Origin: Flavimaribacter sp039888615
GTDB taxonomy: Bacteria; Pseudomonadota; Alphaproteobacteria; Rhizobiales; Rhizobiaceae
Reading direction: 5' to 3' (one strand)
DNA length: 64,000 nt
Assembly (NCBI GenBank): GCA_039888615.1
Contig: JBDQQS010000016.1
Both the position numbers and the translations under genes were made by a program. Every line of letters begins with the position of its first letter. Position 1 is the first letter of the stretch. The notes below the pieces were generated by a model. The model had not been told where the DNA came from. It did no database searches and worked only from the letters and a program-made list of their open reading frames with translations. This document shows, one piece after another, positions 50,575 through 60,300 of this stretch.

Positions 50575-51867
50575 ATGAGCGAGAAAGCCTATATCGAAGA
50601 CGAGGCGCCAAGCCTTATCGATGGTGCGACGCGTAAACCTGAAGCGGTCGACACGGTTCGGCCGTTGCCGCGCATATCCATTCAGGCCTTCTGCGCGTCG
50701 GAAGAGTTAATGTCGGTGTTGCGGCGTTCGGCGGAAGACAGGCGTATGGCGCGGGTCCATATGCGCGTCGTATCCGGCGATATCGCGACGGCCACGGAAA
50801 CCTTCGCCGCCTCGCCCACGCCAAATCTGGTCCTGATCGAGACGCGTGTAAGCCAGGACCGTCTCATGACTCAGCTTGCCGAACTCGCCGAAGTCTGCGA
50901 TCCATCGACCAAGGTCGTGCTGATAGGGCACAATAATGACGTGCGGCTTTACCGGGAACTGGTTCGCAGGGGCATATCCGAATATTTGATTGCGCCTGTC
51001 ACGCTGTCGGACGTGATGATGTGCCTGTCGGCAATCTTCGTCGATCCGGACGCCGAGCCGCTCGGACGCTCCATCGCTTTTGTCGGCGCCAAGGGCGGCG
51101 TTGGATCATCGACCATCGCGCACAATTGCGCCTGGACGATCTCCGAGCTGTTCGAGACGGAAACCATTCTCGCCGATATGGATCTTGCTTTCGGAACCGC
51201 GAACATAGATTTCGACCAGGATCCGCCGCAGGGAATTGCGGAAGCCGTTTATTCTCCCGAAAGGCTCGACGATGTCTTTCTCGACCGCCTCCTGTCGAAA
51301 TGCGCGTCCCACCTTTCCATGCTCGCCGCGCCTTCGATGCTAGACCGGACATATGATTTCAGTTCGGGCACATTCGAACAGCTGATGGACGTCATGCAAC
51401 GCAGCGCGCCGCTCATCGTCCTGGACGTGCCGCATGTATGGACCGACTGGTCGCGCAAGGTATTGTCGGAAGCAGATGACATCGTGGTCGTTGCGGCGCC
51501 GGATCTGACCAATCTCAGGAATACGAAAAATCTTGTCGACACGCTGATCAAGCTGCGGCCGAACGATCACGCGCCGCGGTTGATTCTCAATCAGGTCGGC
51601 ATGCCGAAACGACCGGAAATCGATATTGCGGATTTCTGCGAACCGCTGGAAACGGAGCCGGTCGCCATCATTCCCTTCGACGCGCAGCTTTTCGGCAATG
51701 CGCTCAACAGCGGTCGGATGATTTCCGAGACTGATCCCAAAGCGCCTGTTTCGGAAATCATCTCGCAGCTCGCGCATGTTCTGACCGGGCGCGTCGAAAT
51801 GCGAACGAGCCGGAAGTCGGGTCTCAGTCTTCGCGGTCTGCTCGGTCGGCGCGCCGGGCGCGACTGA
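50575..51867 (+). CDS. cpaE: Pilus-localisation ATPase CpaE/TadZ
   Basis: A 430-aa protein: an atypical receiver-like N-terminal domain (residues about 35-155, lacking a clear phosphoacceptor Asp) and a MinD/ParA-type ATPase domain with deviant Walker A AKGGVGSSTIAHN, then LADMDLAFGTANIDF. Marks the assembly site of the Tad pilus. Confidence 0.92.
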   Translation: MSEKAYIEDEAPSLIDGATRKPEAVDTVRPLPRISIQAFCASEELMSVLRRSAEDRRMARVHMRVVSGDIATATETFAASPTPNLVLIETRVSQDRLMTQLAELAEVCDPSTKVVLIGHNNDVRLYRELVRRGISEYLIAPVTLSDVMMCLSAIFVDPDAEPLGRSIAFVGAKGGVGSSTIAHNCAWTISELFETETILADMDLAFGTANIDFDQDPPQGIAEAVYSPERLDDVFLDRLLSKCASHLSMLAAPSMLDRTYDFSSGTFEQLMDVMQRSAPLIVLDVPHVWTDWSRKVLSEADDIVVVAAPDLTNLRNTKNLVDTLIKLRPNDHAPRLILNQVGMPKRPEIDIADFCEPLETEPVAIIPFDAQLFGNALNSGRMISETDPKAPVSEIISQLAHVLTGRVEMRTSRKSGLSLRGLLGRRAGRD

Positions 51868-51892
51868 GGGAAACAGGTTCTAGAGGAACACC

Positions 51893-53380
51893 ATGTTTGG
51901 CAAGCGGGGAACAGAAGGATTTGGCGCAAGGACGACCGACAGGCCTGTCATGCCGCCGCCCCAGCCGACGGAAAGTCGCGACAGGACTGGAGCCGCCAGC
52001 GCCGTCCAGAGCGAACCTGCGAGCGTTGCGACGTCAAGCAACACACCCCTCGCCCCCGGCAGCGAACGGCCGGAAAAGCGCCGCGCGCCGGCCAAGTCGC
52101 AAAGTTACTACGCCACCAAATCCCAGGTGTTTTCCGCGCTTATCGACACGATAGACCTTTCACAGCTTGCCAAGCTCGATCAGGAGAGCGCGCGAGAAGA
52201 AATACGCGATATCGTCAACGATATCATCACCATCAAGAATTTCGCGATGTCGATCTCCGAGCAGGAGGAACTGCTGGAGGATATCTGCAACGATGTTCTC
52301 GGCTACGGACCTCTCGAGCCCCTGCTTGCGCGCGACGACATCGCCGACATCATGGTCAATGGATCGGGCCGGACCTTCATCGAGGTCGACGGCAAGGTGG
52401 AAGAATCCTCGATCCAGTTTCGAGACGAGAGCCAGCTGCTGTCGATCTGCCAGCGCATTGTCAGCCAGGTTGGGCGCCGCGTCGATGAATCAAGTCCGAT
52501 ATGCGACGCGCGTCTGCCGGATGGGTCTCGCGTCAACGTCATAGCGCCGCCTCTCTCCATCGACGGCACCGCGCTGACCATACGCAAGTTCAAGAAGGAC
52601 AAGCTGACGCTTGATCAGCTCGTCAATTTCGGTTCGATTACGCCGGAAGGCGCCACGCTCCTGAAGATCATCGGGCGTGTGCGCTGCAATGTCGTCATCT
52701 CCGGCGGCACCGGTTCCGGCAAGACGACGCTGCTTAATTGCCTGACGCGTTATATCGACACGGATGAGCGCATTATCACCTGTGAAGACTCCGCCGAACT
52801 GCAATTGCAGCAGCCCCATGTCGTGAGGCTGGAGACGCGCCCGCCGAATATCGAAGGCGAAGGCGAGGTGACCATGCGCGACCTGGTCAAGAACTGCCTG
52901 CGCATGCGGCCGGAACGGATCATCGTCGGCGAGGTGCGCGGACCCGAGGTTTTTGACCTGCTGCAGGCCATGAACACGGGTCACGACGGGTCCATGGGCA
53001 CCATCCACTCCAACTCGCCGCGCGAGTGCCTGAGCCGCATGGAATCGATGATCGCCATGGGTGGGTTTTCCCTGCCGGCTAAGACCGTGCGCGAGATCAT
53101 CACCGGGTCGGTCGATATCATAATCCAGGCGACCCGCCTGCGCGACGGTTCACGCCGCATCACCCACATAACCGAGGTTGTCGGGATGGAAGGCGACGTC
53201 GTCATTACGCAGGACATCATGAAATTCGAGATGGAGGGTGAAGACGCGAACGGCCGGATCATGGGCAAGCATTGCTCCACCGGCATCGGAAGGCCGCATT
53301 TCTGGGAGCGCGCCCGCTACTATAACGAGGACCGTCGCCTTGCAGAGGCGCTGGACAGCATGGAACGGACCGTCGCCTGA
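51893..53380 (+). CDS. cpaF: Pilus assembly ATPase CpaF/TadA
   Basis: A 495-aa VirB11/PulE-type ATPase. A disordered Pro/Ala-rich N-terminus (about residues 1-75) is followed by the N-domain and RecA domain: Walker A SGGTGSGKTTLLNC, Asp box EDSAELQLQ, Walker B RPERIIVGEVRGPE and His box GHDGSMGTIHSNS. Drives pilus extension, and in Tad systems likely retraction too. Confidence 0.94.
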   Translation: MFGKRGTEGFGARTTDRPVMPPPQPTESRDRTGAASAVQSEPASVATSSNTPLAPGSERPEKRRAPAKSQSYYATKSQVFSALIDTIDLSQLAKLDQESAREEIRDIVNDIITIKNFAMSISEQEELLEDICNDVLGYGPLEPLLARDDIADIMVNGSGRTFIEVDGKVEESSIQFRDESQLLSICQRIVSQVGRRVDESSPICDARLPDGSRVNVIAPPLSIDGTALTIRKFKKDKLTLDQLVNFGSITPEGATLLKIIGRVRCNVVISGGTGSGKTTLLNCLTRYIDTDERIITCEDSAELQLQQPHVVRLETRPPNIEGEGEVTMRDLVKNCLRMRPERIIVGEVRGPEVFDLLQAMNTGHDGSMGTIHSNSPRECLSRMESMIAMGGFSLPAKTVREIITGSVDIIIQATRLRDGSRRITHITEVVGMEGDVVITQDIMKFEMEGEDANGRIMGKHCSTGIGRPHFWERARYYNEDRRLAEALDSMERTVA

Positions 53381-53410
53381 TAGCGGGTGATTGAAGAAAA
53401 GGGGAAAGCG

Positions 53411-54421
53411 GTGTTCGGACTGGATCTGAAAATCTGGCTCATCATATTGCTCGTCGGCATAGCCGCGGGCTGCCTCGCCTACGCGTTCCTGTTTTCCAAC
53501 ATCGAAACAGAGACCAGGGTCGCCAACCGGATAAAACGAGTGAAAGCAGCCGAGACCGACTGGGACACGGTGGCTGTTACCCGCCAGAAGCTGAATGAAG
53601 CCGCCAAACGCCGCAAATCGATCCAGGAATCGTTGAAGACCCTCGAAGAAAAGCAGAAAAAGAATGCAAGTCAAAAATCGCCGTCCCTGAAGATGCAGAT
53701 CCAGCAGGCCGGATGGAAGATCGGCGTTAGCCATTTCCATATCGTGAGCGTGGCTACGGGTCTTGCGGCAGGCGCCATGATGTTCGTCATGACGGGCAGG
53801 CCGTTGCTGGCGCTGGGCCTGGTTTTCGCCGCCGGGCTCGGTCTGCCGCGCTGGATCCTGTCCTTTGCCCGCAAGCGCAGGATGAAGGCGTTTCTTGATG
53901 AGTTTCCCAATGCGCTTGACGTCATGGTGCGCGCTATCAAGTCCGGCTTGCCCCTGAATGATTCACTGCATCTCATCGCCGCAGAAGCCCAGGAGCCCCT
54001 CAGGACGGAATTCCGGCGGATCGTCGAGGCCCAGCAATTCGGCATGAGCGTTCCCGAAGCCTGTGTTCGGTTGAACGCAAATATCCCCCTGCCGGAAACG
54101 AGCTTCTTCGGAATCGTCGTGACCATTCAGGCGCAGGCGGGCGGCAACCTGTCGGAGGCGCTGGGCAATCTGTCGCGCGTTCTGCGCGATCGCAAGAAGA
54201 TGAAGGCGAAGGTCAACGCGCTCTCCATGGAAGCCAAGGCTTCGGCTGCTATCATCGGCAGCCTGCCTTTCATCATAGTCCTTCTCGTCTATCTCACGAC
54301 GCCCGACTACATCATTACGCTGTTTACCGAACCGCGCGGAAACATCATTCTCGGCGCGTCTCTCGTCTGGATGACGATCGGGATTTTCGTGATGCGCAAC
54401 ATGACCAATTTCGAGATCTGA
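53411..54421 (+). CDS. tadB: Pilus inner-membrane platform protein TadB
   Basis: A protein of about 336 aa with a T2SSF domain (FLDEFPNALDVMVRAIKSGLPLNDSLHLI) and four to five membrane helices. GTG 53411 is preferred because AAAAGGGG precedes it; GTG 53387, 7 bp after the cpaF stop, is the other choice and adds 8 residues. Platform partner of TadC. Confidence 0.9.
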   Translation: MFGLDLKIWLIILLVGIAAGCLAYAFLFSNIETETRVANRIKRVKAAETDWDTVAVTRQKLNEAAKRRKSIQESLKTLEEKQKKNASQKSPSLKMQIQQAGWKIGVSHFHIVSVATGLAAGAMMFVMTGRPLLALGLVFAAGLGLPRWILSFARKRRMKAFLDEFPNALDVMVRAIKSGLPLNDSLHLIAAEAQEPLRTEFRRIVEAQQFGMSVPEACVRLNANIPLPETSFFGIVVTIQAQAGGNLSEALGNLSRVLRDRKKMKAKVNALSMEAKASAAIIGSLPFIIVLLVYLTTPDYIITLFTEPRGNIILGASLVWMTIGIFVMRNMTNFEI

Positions 54422-54424
54422 TCC

Positions 54425-55399
54425 ATGGTCGAGACGCTCTCCAATCCCACCTTCGTGATGGCGGTGCTCGTGAGCATCGCCGTCTTCGCGACTATCTTCA
54501 CGCTTGTCATGCCGATATTCGACAAGAGCGATCTGAAGGCGCGCATGAACAGGGTCGCCCTTGAAAGGGACGAAATTCGCGCCCGCGAACGCGCCAGGCT
54601 GCACACGGAAAGAAACAACGCCCAGAAAGGTCTGCGCTACCAGAAAAACATGTCTGTCGGCAGACTGGTCGAACAGCTCAACCTGCGCCAGGCTCTGGTG
54701 GATGAAGCGACCGTCGGCAAACTGAGAATGGCCGGATACCGGTCGCCCAATGCGCTCAACATCTATCTGGTCGCGCGCTTTATCCTGCCGTTTCTTTTCG
54801 GCGGTTTCGCCGTCTTCTACATTTTCGGGTTGGATTTGCTCCAGCAATATTCGCTTCTGATGCGTTGCTGCATGTGTATCGGCGCTGCCTACGCCGGCTT
54901 CTACGCGCCGATCCTGTTCATCTCCAATCGCACGGCCAAGCGCCAGCAATCGATCCGCACCGCCTGGCCGGACGCCCTCGATCTGCTTCTTATCTGCGTC
55001 GAGTCAGGCGTTTCGATCGAGGCTGCCTTTCACAGGGTCGCGGAAGAAATCGCTATGCAGTCGCCGCCGCTGGGCGAAGAACTGGTGCTGACAACGGCAG
55101 AGCTCTCCTATCTGCAGGAGCGTCGCAAGGCTTATGAAAATCTCGGCGTCCGGACTGGTCTTGAGCCCGTCAAGTCCGTCACGCAGGCCCTGATCCAGGC
55201 CGAGCGCTATGGCACGCCGATCGCCCAGGCGTTGCGGGTGCTGGCGCAGGAAAGCCGCGACCATCGCATGACCGAAGCCGAGAAGAAGGCCGCCGCCCTG
55301 CCGCCAAAGCTGACGGTGCCGATGATCCTGTTCTTCCTGCCGGTCATTTTCGCCGTCATCATGGGACCGGCGCTAATGCAGGTCTACGACACGTTCTGA
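54425..55399 (+). CDS. tadC: Pilus inner-membrane platform protein TadC
   Basis: A 324-aa protein with a T2SSF domain (AWPDALDLLLICVESGVSIEAAFHRV) and helices at both ends. Starts 4 bp after tadB. Forms the inner-membrane platform with TadB. Confidence 0.92.
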   Translation: MVETLSNPTFVMAVLVSIAVFATIFTLVMPIFDKSDLKARMNRVALERDEIRARERARLHTERNNAQKGLRYQKNMSVGRLVEQLNLRQALVDEATVGKLRMAGYRSPNALNIYLVARFILPFLFGGFAVFYIFGLDLLQQYSLLMRCCMCIGAAYAGFYAPILFISNRTAKRQQSIRTAWPDALDLLLICVESGVSIEAAFHRVAEEIAMQSPPLGEELVLTTAELSYLQERRKAYENLGVRTGLEPVKSVTQALIQAERYGTPIAQALRVLAQESRDHRMTEAEKKAAALPPKLTVPMILFFLPVIFAVIMGPALMQVYDTF

Positions 55400-55501
55400 G
55401 CCCGACTGACGCCGCATGATTCGTTACGCGGACGCTGAGAGCCAAGGCGCCGCTGCAGAGCGTCTGCAACAGCTTCCCGGCGTCCGGCAAAAAAAGGAAG
55501 T

Positions 55502-56311
55502 TCAGTTGGTCTTTTTCTTGTCTTCGAGCTTCGCCCAGGCGTTCTGTTGCGCCAGCATGGTCCTGAGATAGGCCATATTCGCGTCCGCCTGTTCTCTCGA
55601 CAATTCGGATTGCGCGATGCGCTGGGCCTCGTCGAACCGACCCTGAAGGCCGACGACGAGGGCGAGGTTCTGTCGTACGCGGCTGTCTGCGCCCGGACGG
55701 GCAACGGCTTGTTTCAGATAGGTTTCCGAAGTCCTGAGATCGCCTGTGAGCAGATAGGACATGCCAAGATTGGAGAGGATTGTCGGCTCGTCCGGCGCCA
55801 GGTCGAGCGCCTGGCGGTAAAGCCCGCGCGCCTGCTCGGTCTTGCCGAGCTGGTCGAGAATGGCGGCTTCCGCCGAGAGCAGCTTCCAGTCCGGCCGGTC
55901 CGGCGTCTGGGCCCGCTTGATCGTCGAAAGCGCTGCCTCGAGCTGTCCTGCGGCCGCCTGCGCCTTGCCGTAGCTGGCAAGCACGTCGCGGTCCGACGGA
56001 TGCGCGATCGCCACCTGTTGCATGACTGCGAGCGCCTGTGAATCGCGTCCAACCATTCTGAGAACGGTTGCGTAATTGATGCCGGTCGCCTTGTCTTTCG
56101 GATCGGCTTTGTAGGCCGCAGCAAACTTGCTTTCCGCCTTTAGCAGCTCCGTTGCGTTCATCGTCGCAAGAGACGCCGAACTTCGGGCAATTGATCCGGT
56201 CGTCTGGCGGCTGACATTGTTGGCGCATCCGGATGCCAGCAGGGCGATGGCGAGTATGCCCGTCGAAACCCGCAGACCTGATGATAACGCCCCCCTCGAT
56301 TTTGATTTCAT
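55502..56311 (-). CDS. tadD: Tad pilus TPR lipoprotein TadD
   Basis: A 269-aa lipoprotein: signal with lipobox LLASGC (about residue 27), then tetratricopeptide-like repeats (KDKATGINYATVLRMVGRDSQALAVM, KTEQARGLYRQALDLAPDEPTILSNL). The start MKSKSRGALSS at 56311. Convergent with tadC. TadD is a pilotin-like factor for the secretin. Confidence 0.9.
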   Translation of the reverse strand: MKSKSRGALSSGLRVSTGILAIALLASGCANNVSRQTTGSIARSSASLATMNATELLKAESKFAAAYKADPKDKATGINYATVLRMVGRDSQALAVMQQVAIAHPSDRDVLASYGKAQAAAGQLEAALSTIKRAQTPDRPDWKLLSAEAAILDQLGKTEQARGLYRQALDLAPDEPTILSNLGMSYLLTGDLRTSETYLKQAVARPGADSRVRQNLALVVGLQGRFDEAQRIAQSELSREQADANMAYLRTMLAQQNAWAKLEDKKKTN

Positions 56312-56649
56312 GCCGTGTGTCCCCGTCTGGCAAAAGTGACCGCTGGCTGATCGGGACCCGGGCTCCGTTTTCCCTCCGGCGGCGATATCCCCGGCCGCCC
56401 GGTATTGCCCTGGCGATCCGATCCCGCCATTTGCATCCCGCTGCAGCGCCTGGAAGCGCAAATGTCGGACTCTTTCAGGCCAACAGCAGGAATATGTTTT
56501 TGTGGAGCTTAAAGATTTGACATTCGAAGCCGAGTTCAGGTCTTGTGGCGTTCAACTGTCGAATTTGCTCCATCAGCATTGAAAGACCGACAACGAAATC
56601 AATATTCTGTTAACCCTAACGGACCGTTAACGAGCACCTCGGATAACCC
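56312..56649. other. Intergenic region between tadD and aminopeptidase gene
   Basis: About 340 bp of divergent promoter space. The right part is AT-rich and has two GTTAAC half-boxes (in CTGTTAACCCTAACGG and CCGTTAACGAG) 13 bp apart, 30-50 bp before the aminopeptidase start. The spacing is wrong for a full CtrA site. I see no gene here. Confidence 0.45.
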
Positions 56650-58026
56650 ATGAACAGTTTCAGTTTTCAGGACGGCTCGGCGCCTTCCCTGCCCGTATAT
56701 CTCGTCTCCCCCCGCGATCTCGAAAAGGCGTTGCCGTTGCCCGAGATGACCGAATGGGTGAAAGGATCGGGATTTTTAGCCGCAAGCGGCGAGATACTGC
56801 TTGTTCCGGGGCCAGACCGCACCATCGTCGGCGCGTTTTTTGGAACGGGAAACGGTCTTGAGGAAGACCCTCTGATCGCCGGCGCTCTGGCCAACGGATT
56901 GCCGAATGGCGTTTGGCGCATCGCCAATCCCGACCGCTTTGGCGAGCAGATCAGCCTTGGATTCGGTCTCGGCAGCTATCGCTTCGACGCCTACCGCAAG
57001 AAAAAGAGAGAGGGCGCGGTCGAACTCGTTTGTCCCGAAGGCGTTGATCGGGATCGCGCCGAAAGCATTGTTTCCGGCTGTTTTTTTGCGCGTGATCTCG
57101 TCAACACGCCGGTGAACGACATGGGGCCGGACGATCTGGAAAAGGCCGTTCGCGATCTGGCTCTTGACTGCTCCGCCTCCGTGGAGGTAATTGCCGGCGA
57201 TGCGCTGCTTGCAAGCAATTTTCCGATGATCCACGCCGTCGGTCGGGCGAGCGCGCAGGCGCCGCGCCTGATCGACATGAGCTGGGGTAAGCCGGATGCG
57301 CCGAAGGTGACGCTGGTCGGCAAGGGCGTGTGCTTCGACACCGGCGGCCTGGACATCAAGCCGCCGTCCAGCATGCTTCTCATGAAGAAGGACATGGGGG
57401 GCGCCGCCAATGTTCTTGGACTGGCCAGGATGATCATGAAGGCCGGGCTCGATCTGCGTTTGCGGGTGCTTGTGCCGGCTGTCGAGAACTCCATAGCCGG
57501 CAATGCCTTCCGGCCTGGCGACATTCTGACCAGCCGGGTGGGCCTGACCGTCGAGATCGGCAACACCGATGCGGAAGGCCGGCTTGTGCTCGCAGACGCC
57601 ATGGCGCTGGCCGACGAGGAAGAACCCGAGATCATGATTGACATGGCGACGCTGACCGGCGCCGCGCGGGTTGCGGTGGGAACGGACCTTGCTCCCTTCT
57701 TCTGCCATAGCGACAGCCTTGCGTCGGCGCTGCTTGAAGCCGCAGACAAGGCTTTCGACCCGCTCTGGCGCATGCCCCTGTTCAAACCCTATGACCGGAT
57801 GCTGTCGTCGCCGATCGCGGACCTCAACAATGCGCCGGCGGGCGGGTTCGCGGGATCGATCACGGCGGCGTTGTTCCTCAACCGGTTCGTCCAGAAGGCG
57901 AAGGAGTGGGCGCATTTCGACATTTACGCCTGGAACCGCGCCGACAAGCCGCATGCGCCGGCAGGCGGCGAGGCGCAGGCGATTCGCGCGCTCTATACGA
58001 TGCTGGAAGACCGCTACGGAAACTGA
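56650..58026 (+). CDS. Leucyl aminopeptidase (M17 family)
   Basis: A 458-aa M17 aminopeptidase. Two-metal site: VGKGVCFDTGGLDIKP (Lys, Asp), MKKDMGGAANVLG (Asp) and NTDAEGRLVLADAM (Asp, Glu). An N-terminal macro-like domain precedes it. Cleaves N-terminal residues from peptides in the cytoplasm. In the same direction as a MarR gene and an NlpC/P60 gene, a group I recall as common in rhizobia. Confidence 0.92.
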   Translation: MNSFSFQDGSAPSLPVYLVSPRDLEKALPLPEMTEWVKGSGFLAASGEILLVPGPDRTIVGAFFGTGNGLEEDPLIAGALANGLPNGVWRIANPDRFGEQISLGFGLGSYRFDAYRKKKREGAVELVCPEGVDRDRAESIVSGCFFARDLVNTPVNDMGPDDLEKAVRDLALDCSASVEVIAGDALLASNFPMIHAVGRASAQAPRLIDMSWGKPDAPKVTLVGKGVCFDTGGLDIKPPSSMLLMKKDMGGAANVLGLARMIMKAGLDLRLRVLVPAVENSIAGNAFRPGDILTSRVGLTVEIGNTDAEGRLVLADAMALADEEEPEIMIDMATLTGAARVAVGTDLAPFFCHSDSLASALLEAADKAFDPLWRMPLFKPYDRMLSSPIADLNNAPAGGFAGSITAALFLNRFVQKAKEWAHFDIYAWNRADKPHAPAGGEAQAIRALYTMLEDRYGN

Positions 58027-58099
58027 TCGCTGCAGGTTTTGACCCGATGACGGCGAACTGATACGGTAGCGAAACGATTTCCGTATCTGATAGGTTTGC

Positions 58100-58450
58100 A
58101 TGAGCGTACATCTGAGAGCGTCCGAAGCGCTCTATCTCTGGCGCAGCGCGATGCTGTCGATGGTCCGCAGTGACGGGCCGGATCTCACGCAACGTCAACT
58201 GACCATCCTTCTGCATGTCTATCTGGAGCCGCCGCCGCACACGGTGCGGGGACTTGCGGCGCTTCTTGGTGTCACGAAGCCGGTCATCACCCGGGCCCTC
58301 GATACGATGGGCGCCATGGGACTGGTGCATCGCACGAGAGACAAGGCCGACCGGCGCAACGTCGTCGTTCAACGCACTGTCGAAGGATCGGAATATATCG
58401 AGATGCTCGGGCGCATCATCGTCCGCGAGGGAGAGGAACTTGGTGTATGA
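58100..58450 (+). CDS. Small MarR-family regulator
   Basis: A 116-aa winged-helix protein: LTQRQLTILLHVYLEPPPHTVRGLAALLGVTKPVITRALDTMG with wing RTRDKADRRNVVV. Shorter than normal MarR proteins because the flanking dimerisation helices are short. Overlaps the NlpC/P60 gene by 4 nt. Target unknown. Confidence 0.82.
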   Translation: MSVHLRASEALYLWRSAMLSMVRSDGPDLTQRQLTILLHVYLEPPPHTVRGLAALLGVTKPVITRALDTMGAMGLVHRTRDKADRRNVVVQRTVEGSEYIEMLGRIIVREGEELGV

Positions 58451-59319
58451 GCGCAGCTCCGGACAAGCGGCTCAACGTATACCGAGCCGATCTGGCCGAC
58501 AGCCGGCTTCGCAACGTTGTCGACGCCGCCGCCTATGTTACTGGCGCGCCCGCTGGGATCGTCGCCGCTGTCGCCAATATCCACGCCAGACCCGATCAGG
58601 CGTCGGAATGCGTGTCCCAGTCCCTCTACGGTGAAACGGTTCGCGTTTTCGAGAAAAAGGACGGGTGGCGGTGGATCCAGTGCGACGCCGATGGTTATGT
58701 CGGCTATGTCGAGGCTGAAGATGTGTCGGACAGCCAACCCAACCCAACCCATGTCGTTACAGTTCCGCGTACATTTCTCTATGACGGCGCCGATTTGCGC
58801 CACCGTGTCGAAATTCATCTCTCAATGGGAAGTCGACTAAAAATAACTGGGACAGCGGAAACCAGAGGCACGCGCTATGCGATAACGCATGACCGATTGG
58901 CCGTGATAGCCAGCCATGTTGCGCCGCTCGACCATCGAGAAGCGGACTACGTCGCTGTTGCGGACCGGTTTCTTGAGACGCCCTATCTCTGGGGTGGGCG
59001 ATCGGGCTTCGGCCTCGACTGTTCGGGCCTGGTGCAGCTCGCCATGGCGATGGCGGGCCTCAAGGCGCCGCGCGACACCGACATGCAGGCCGCCGGCGTC
59101 GGCGACGCGGTCGATCCGGGGCGGGATTACAGCGCACTGCGCCGCGGCGATCTCGTATTCTGGAAAGGTCATGTGGCGATCATGCGCGACCGCGAGAGCA
59201 TCCTGCATGCGAGCGGTCACACGATGGTGGTGACGGTGGAGCCGCTGGCCGCCGCCGTTTCACGCATAGCGCATCTCTATGGCCCGCCGACCGGTTTTCG
59301 TCGTCCGAAAATTCAGTAG
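58447..59319 (+). CDS. NlpC/P60 peptidase with SH3-like domains
   Basis: A 290-aa protein. Residues about 40-150 contain bacterial SH3-like folds (ETVRVFEKKDGWRWIQCDADGYVGYV); residues about 165-280 form the NlpC/P60 domain: catalytic Cys in GLDCSGLVQLAM and His in LVFWKGHVAIM. Likely a dipeptidyl-peptidase for murein peptides (gamma-D-Glu-diaminoacid). No signal peptide seen, so probably cytoplasmic peptide recycling together with the aminopeptidase and YejABEF import. Its end overlaps the convergent dehydrogenase gene by 7 nt. Confidence 0.9.
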   Translation: MSAAPDKRLNVYRADLADSRLRNVVDAAAYVTGAPAGIVAAVANIHARPDQASECVSQSLYGETVRVFEKKDGWRWIQCDADGYVGYVEAEDVSDSQPNPTHVVTVPRTFLYDGADLRHRVEIHLSMGSRLKITGTAETRGTRYAITHDRLAVIASHVAPLDHREADYVAVADRFLETPYLWGGRSGFGLDCSGLVQLAMAMAGLKAPRDTDMQAAGVGDAVDPGRDYSALRRGDLVFWKGHVAIMRDRESILHASGHTMVVTVEPLAAAVSRIAHLYGPPTGFRRPKIQ

Positions 59320-60272
59320 TTCCTGCTTCGGTCGACGAGGTTCTTCAAGGGCTCGCCGGCGTCGTGGCGATCCATCTGTTCCAGCATGCCCGGCACGATT
59401 GCGCTTGCGACCGAGGTCGCCGCCGCATGCGGCGTGATGAAAATGCGCTCGTCCAGCCACAGAGGACTGTCCGGGGACAGGGGCTCGCCGTTGAAGACGT
59501 CGAGGCTCGCCGCTGACAGCAGTCCCCTGTCGAGCGCCGTCACGATATCCTCCTCGATCTGCTGACCGCCGCGCCCGGCGTTGATCAGGACAGGCGCGCC
59601 GTAGGGACCGCCTTTCTTGAGCTTTTCGAACAGCGGCAGCGCCAGAATGTGACGCGTCTCGTGGGTCAGCGGAAGCAGGCATACGATCATGTCGCTGATC
59701 TTCAGAAAATCATCGAGGCCGTCGTCGCCGGCGTATGACTGCACGCCCTCCATGGTCTTCCGGCTGCGCGACCATCCAGCAACCTGAAAGCCGAGGACGC
59801 GAAGCTTGCGGGCGGCGTCCTGCCCGAGAGCTCCAAGACCGAGAATGCCCACGGTGACGTCGGCCGCGATCGGCTGGTCGAGGTCCTCGCCCCACAGGCG
59901 TTGTGTCTGTTGACGCCGGTAGAGGTCGCCCTGCCTGTGATGGTCGAGAACGCGCCACACGACATATTCGCTCATGCGGTTGGTCAAATCCTCCGCCACG
60001 ACGCGCACGATCGGCACGTCGGGAAGATCCGGATCGCGAAACAGGTGATCGACGCCGGCGCCGACGGAAAAGATCGCCTTGAGGTTGGGCAGAGACGCCA
60101 GCAGCCCCGGCTTTGGCGCCCATGCGACCGCGTAATCGATGGACGGGTCGCCTTGCTCGATAGGCGCGCGCACGACCTTTCGGTCTTTCGACGCGCTGCT
60201 CAGAAATGCGTGCCAGGAATCGCCCATCTCGCCTTTCATGGCGAGCAATATTGCCCCCTTGGTCTGCGTCAC
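59313..60272 (-). CDS. D-2-hydroxyacid dehydrogenase (GhrA-like)
   Basis: A 319-aa NAD(P)-dependent dehydrogenase. Nucleotide loop VGILGLGALGQDAARKL; catalytic Arg, Glu and His regions in LINAGRGGQQIEEDI, LDVFNGEPL and ITPHAAATS. Closest in style to glyoxylate/hydroxypyruvate reductase A. Lies 28 bp after yejF in the same direction, so possibly cotranscribed. Confidence 0.88.
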   Translation of the reverse strand: MTQTKGAILLAMKGEMGDSWHAFLSSASKDRKVVRAPIEQGDPSIDYAVAWAPKPGLLASLPNLKAIFSVGAGVDHLFRDPDLPDVPIVRVVAEDLTNRMSEYVVWRVLDHHRQGDLYRRQQTQRLWGEDLDQPIAADVTVGILGLGALGQDAARKLRVLGFQVAGWSRSRKTMEGVQSYAGDDGLDDFLKISDMIVCLLPLTHETRHILALPLFEKLKKGGPYGAPVLINAGRGGQQIEEDIVTALDRGLLSAASLDVFNGEPLSPDSPLWLDERIFITPHAAATSVASAIVPGMLEQMDRHDAGEPLKNLVDRSRNY

Positions 60273-60300
60273 GCGATCCCCTTTGCGTCGTTCGTGCGGA

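Noticed and set aside
55427..55490. CGGACGC/GCGTCCG as a terminator between tadC and tadD
   Set aside because: The loop is about 50 nt long and the A/T run is on the wrong side for either strand.
56609..56632. Two GTTAAC half-boxes as a CtrA site before the aminopeptidase gene
   Set aside because: The TTAA elements are 13 bp apart rather than 7, so it does not meet the full-site definition.
58476..58482. A GTATAC string resembling the regulon operator
   Set aside because: It lies inside the NlpC/P60 coding region without flanking symmetry.
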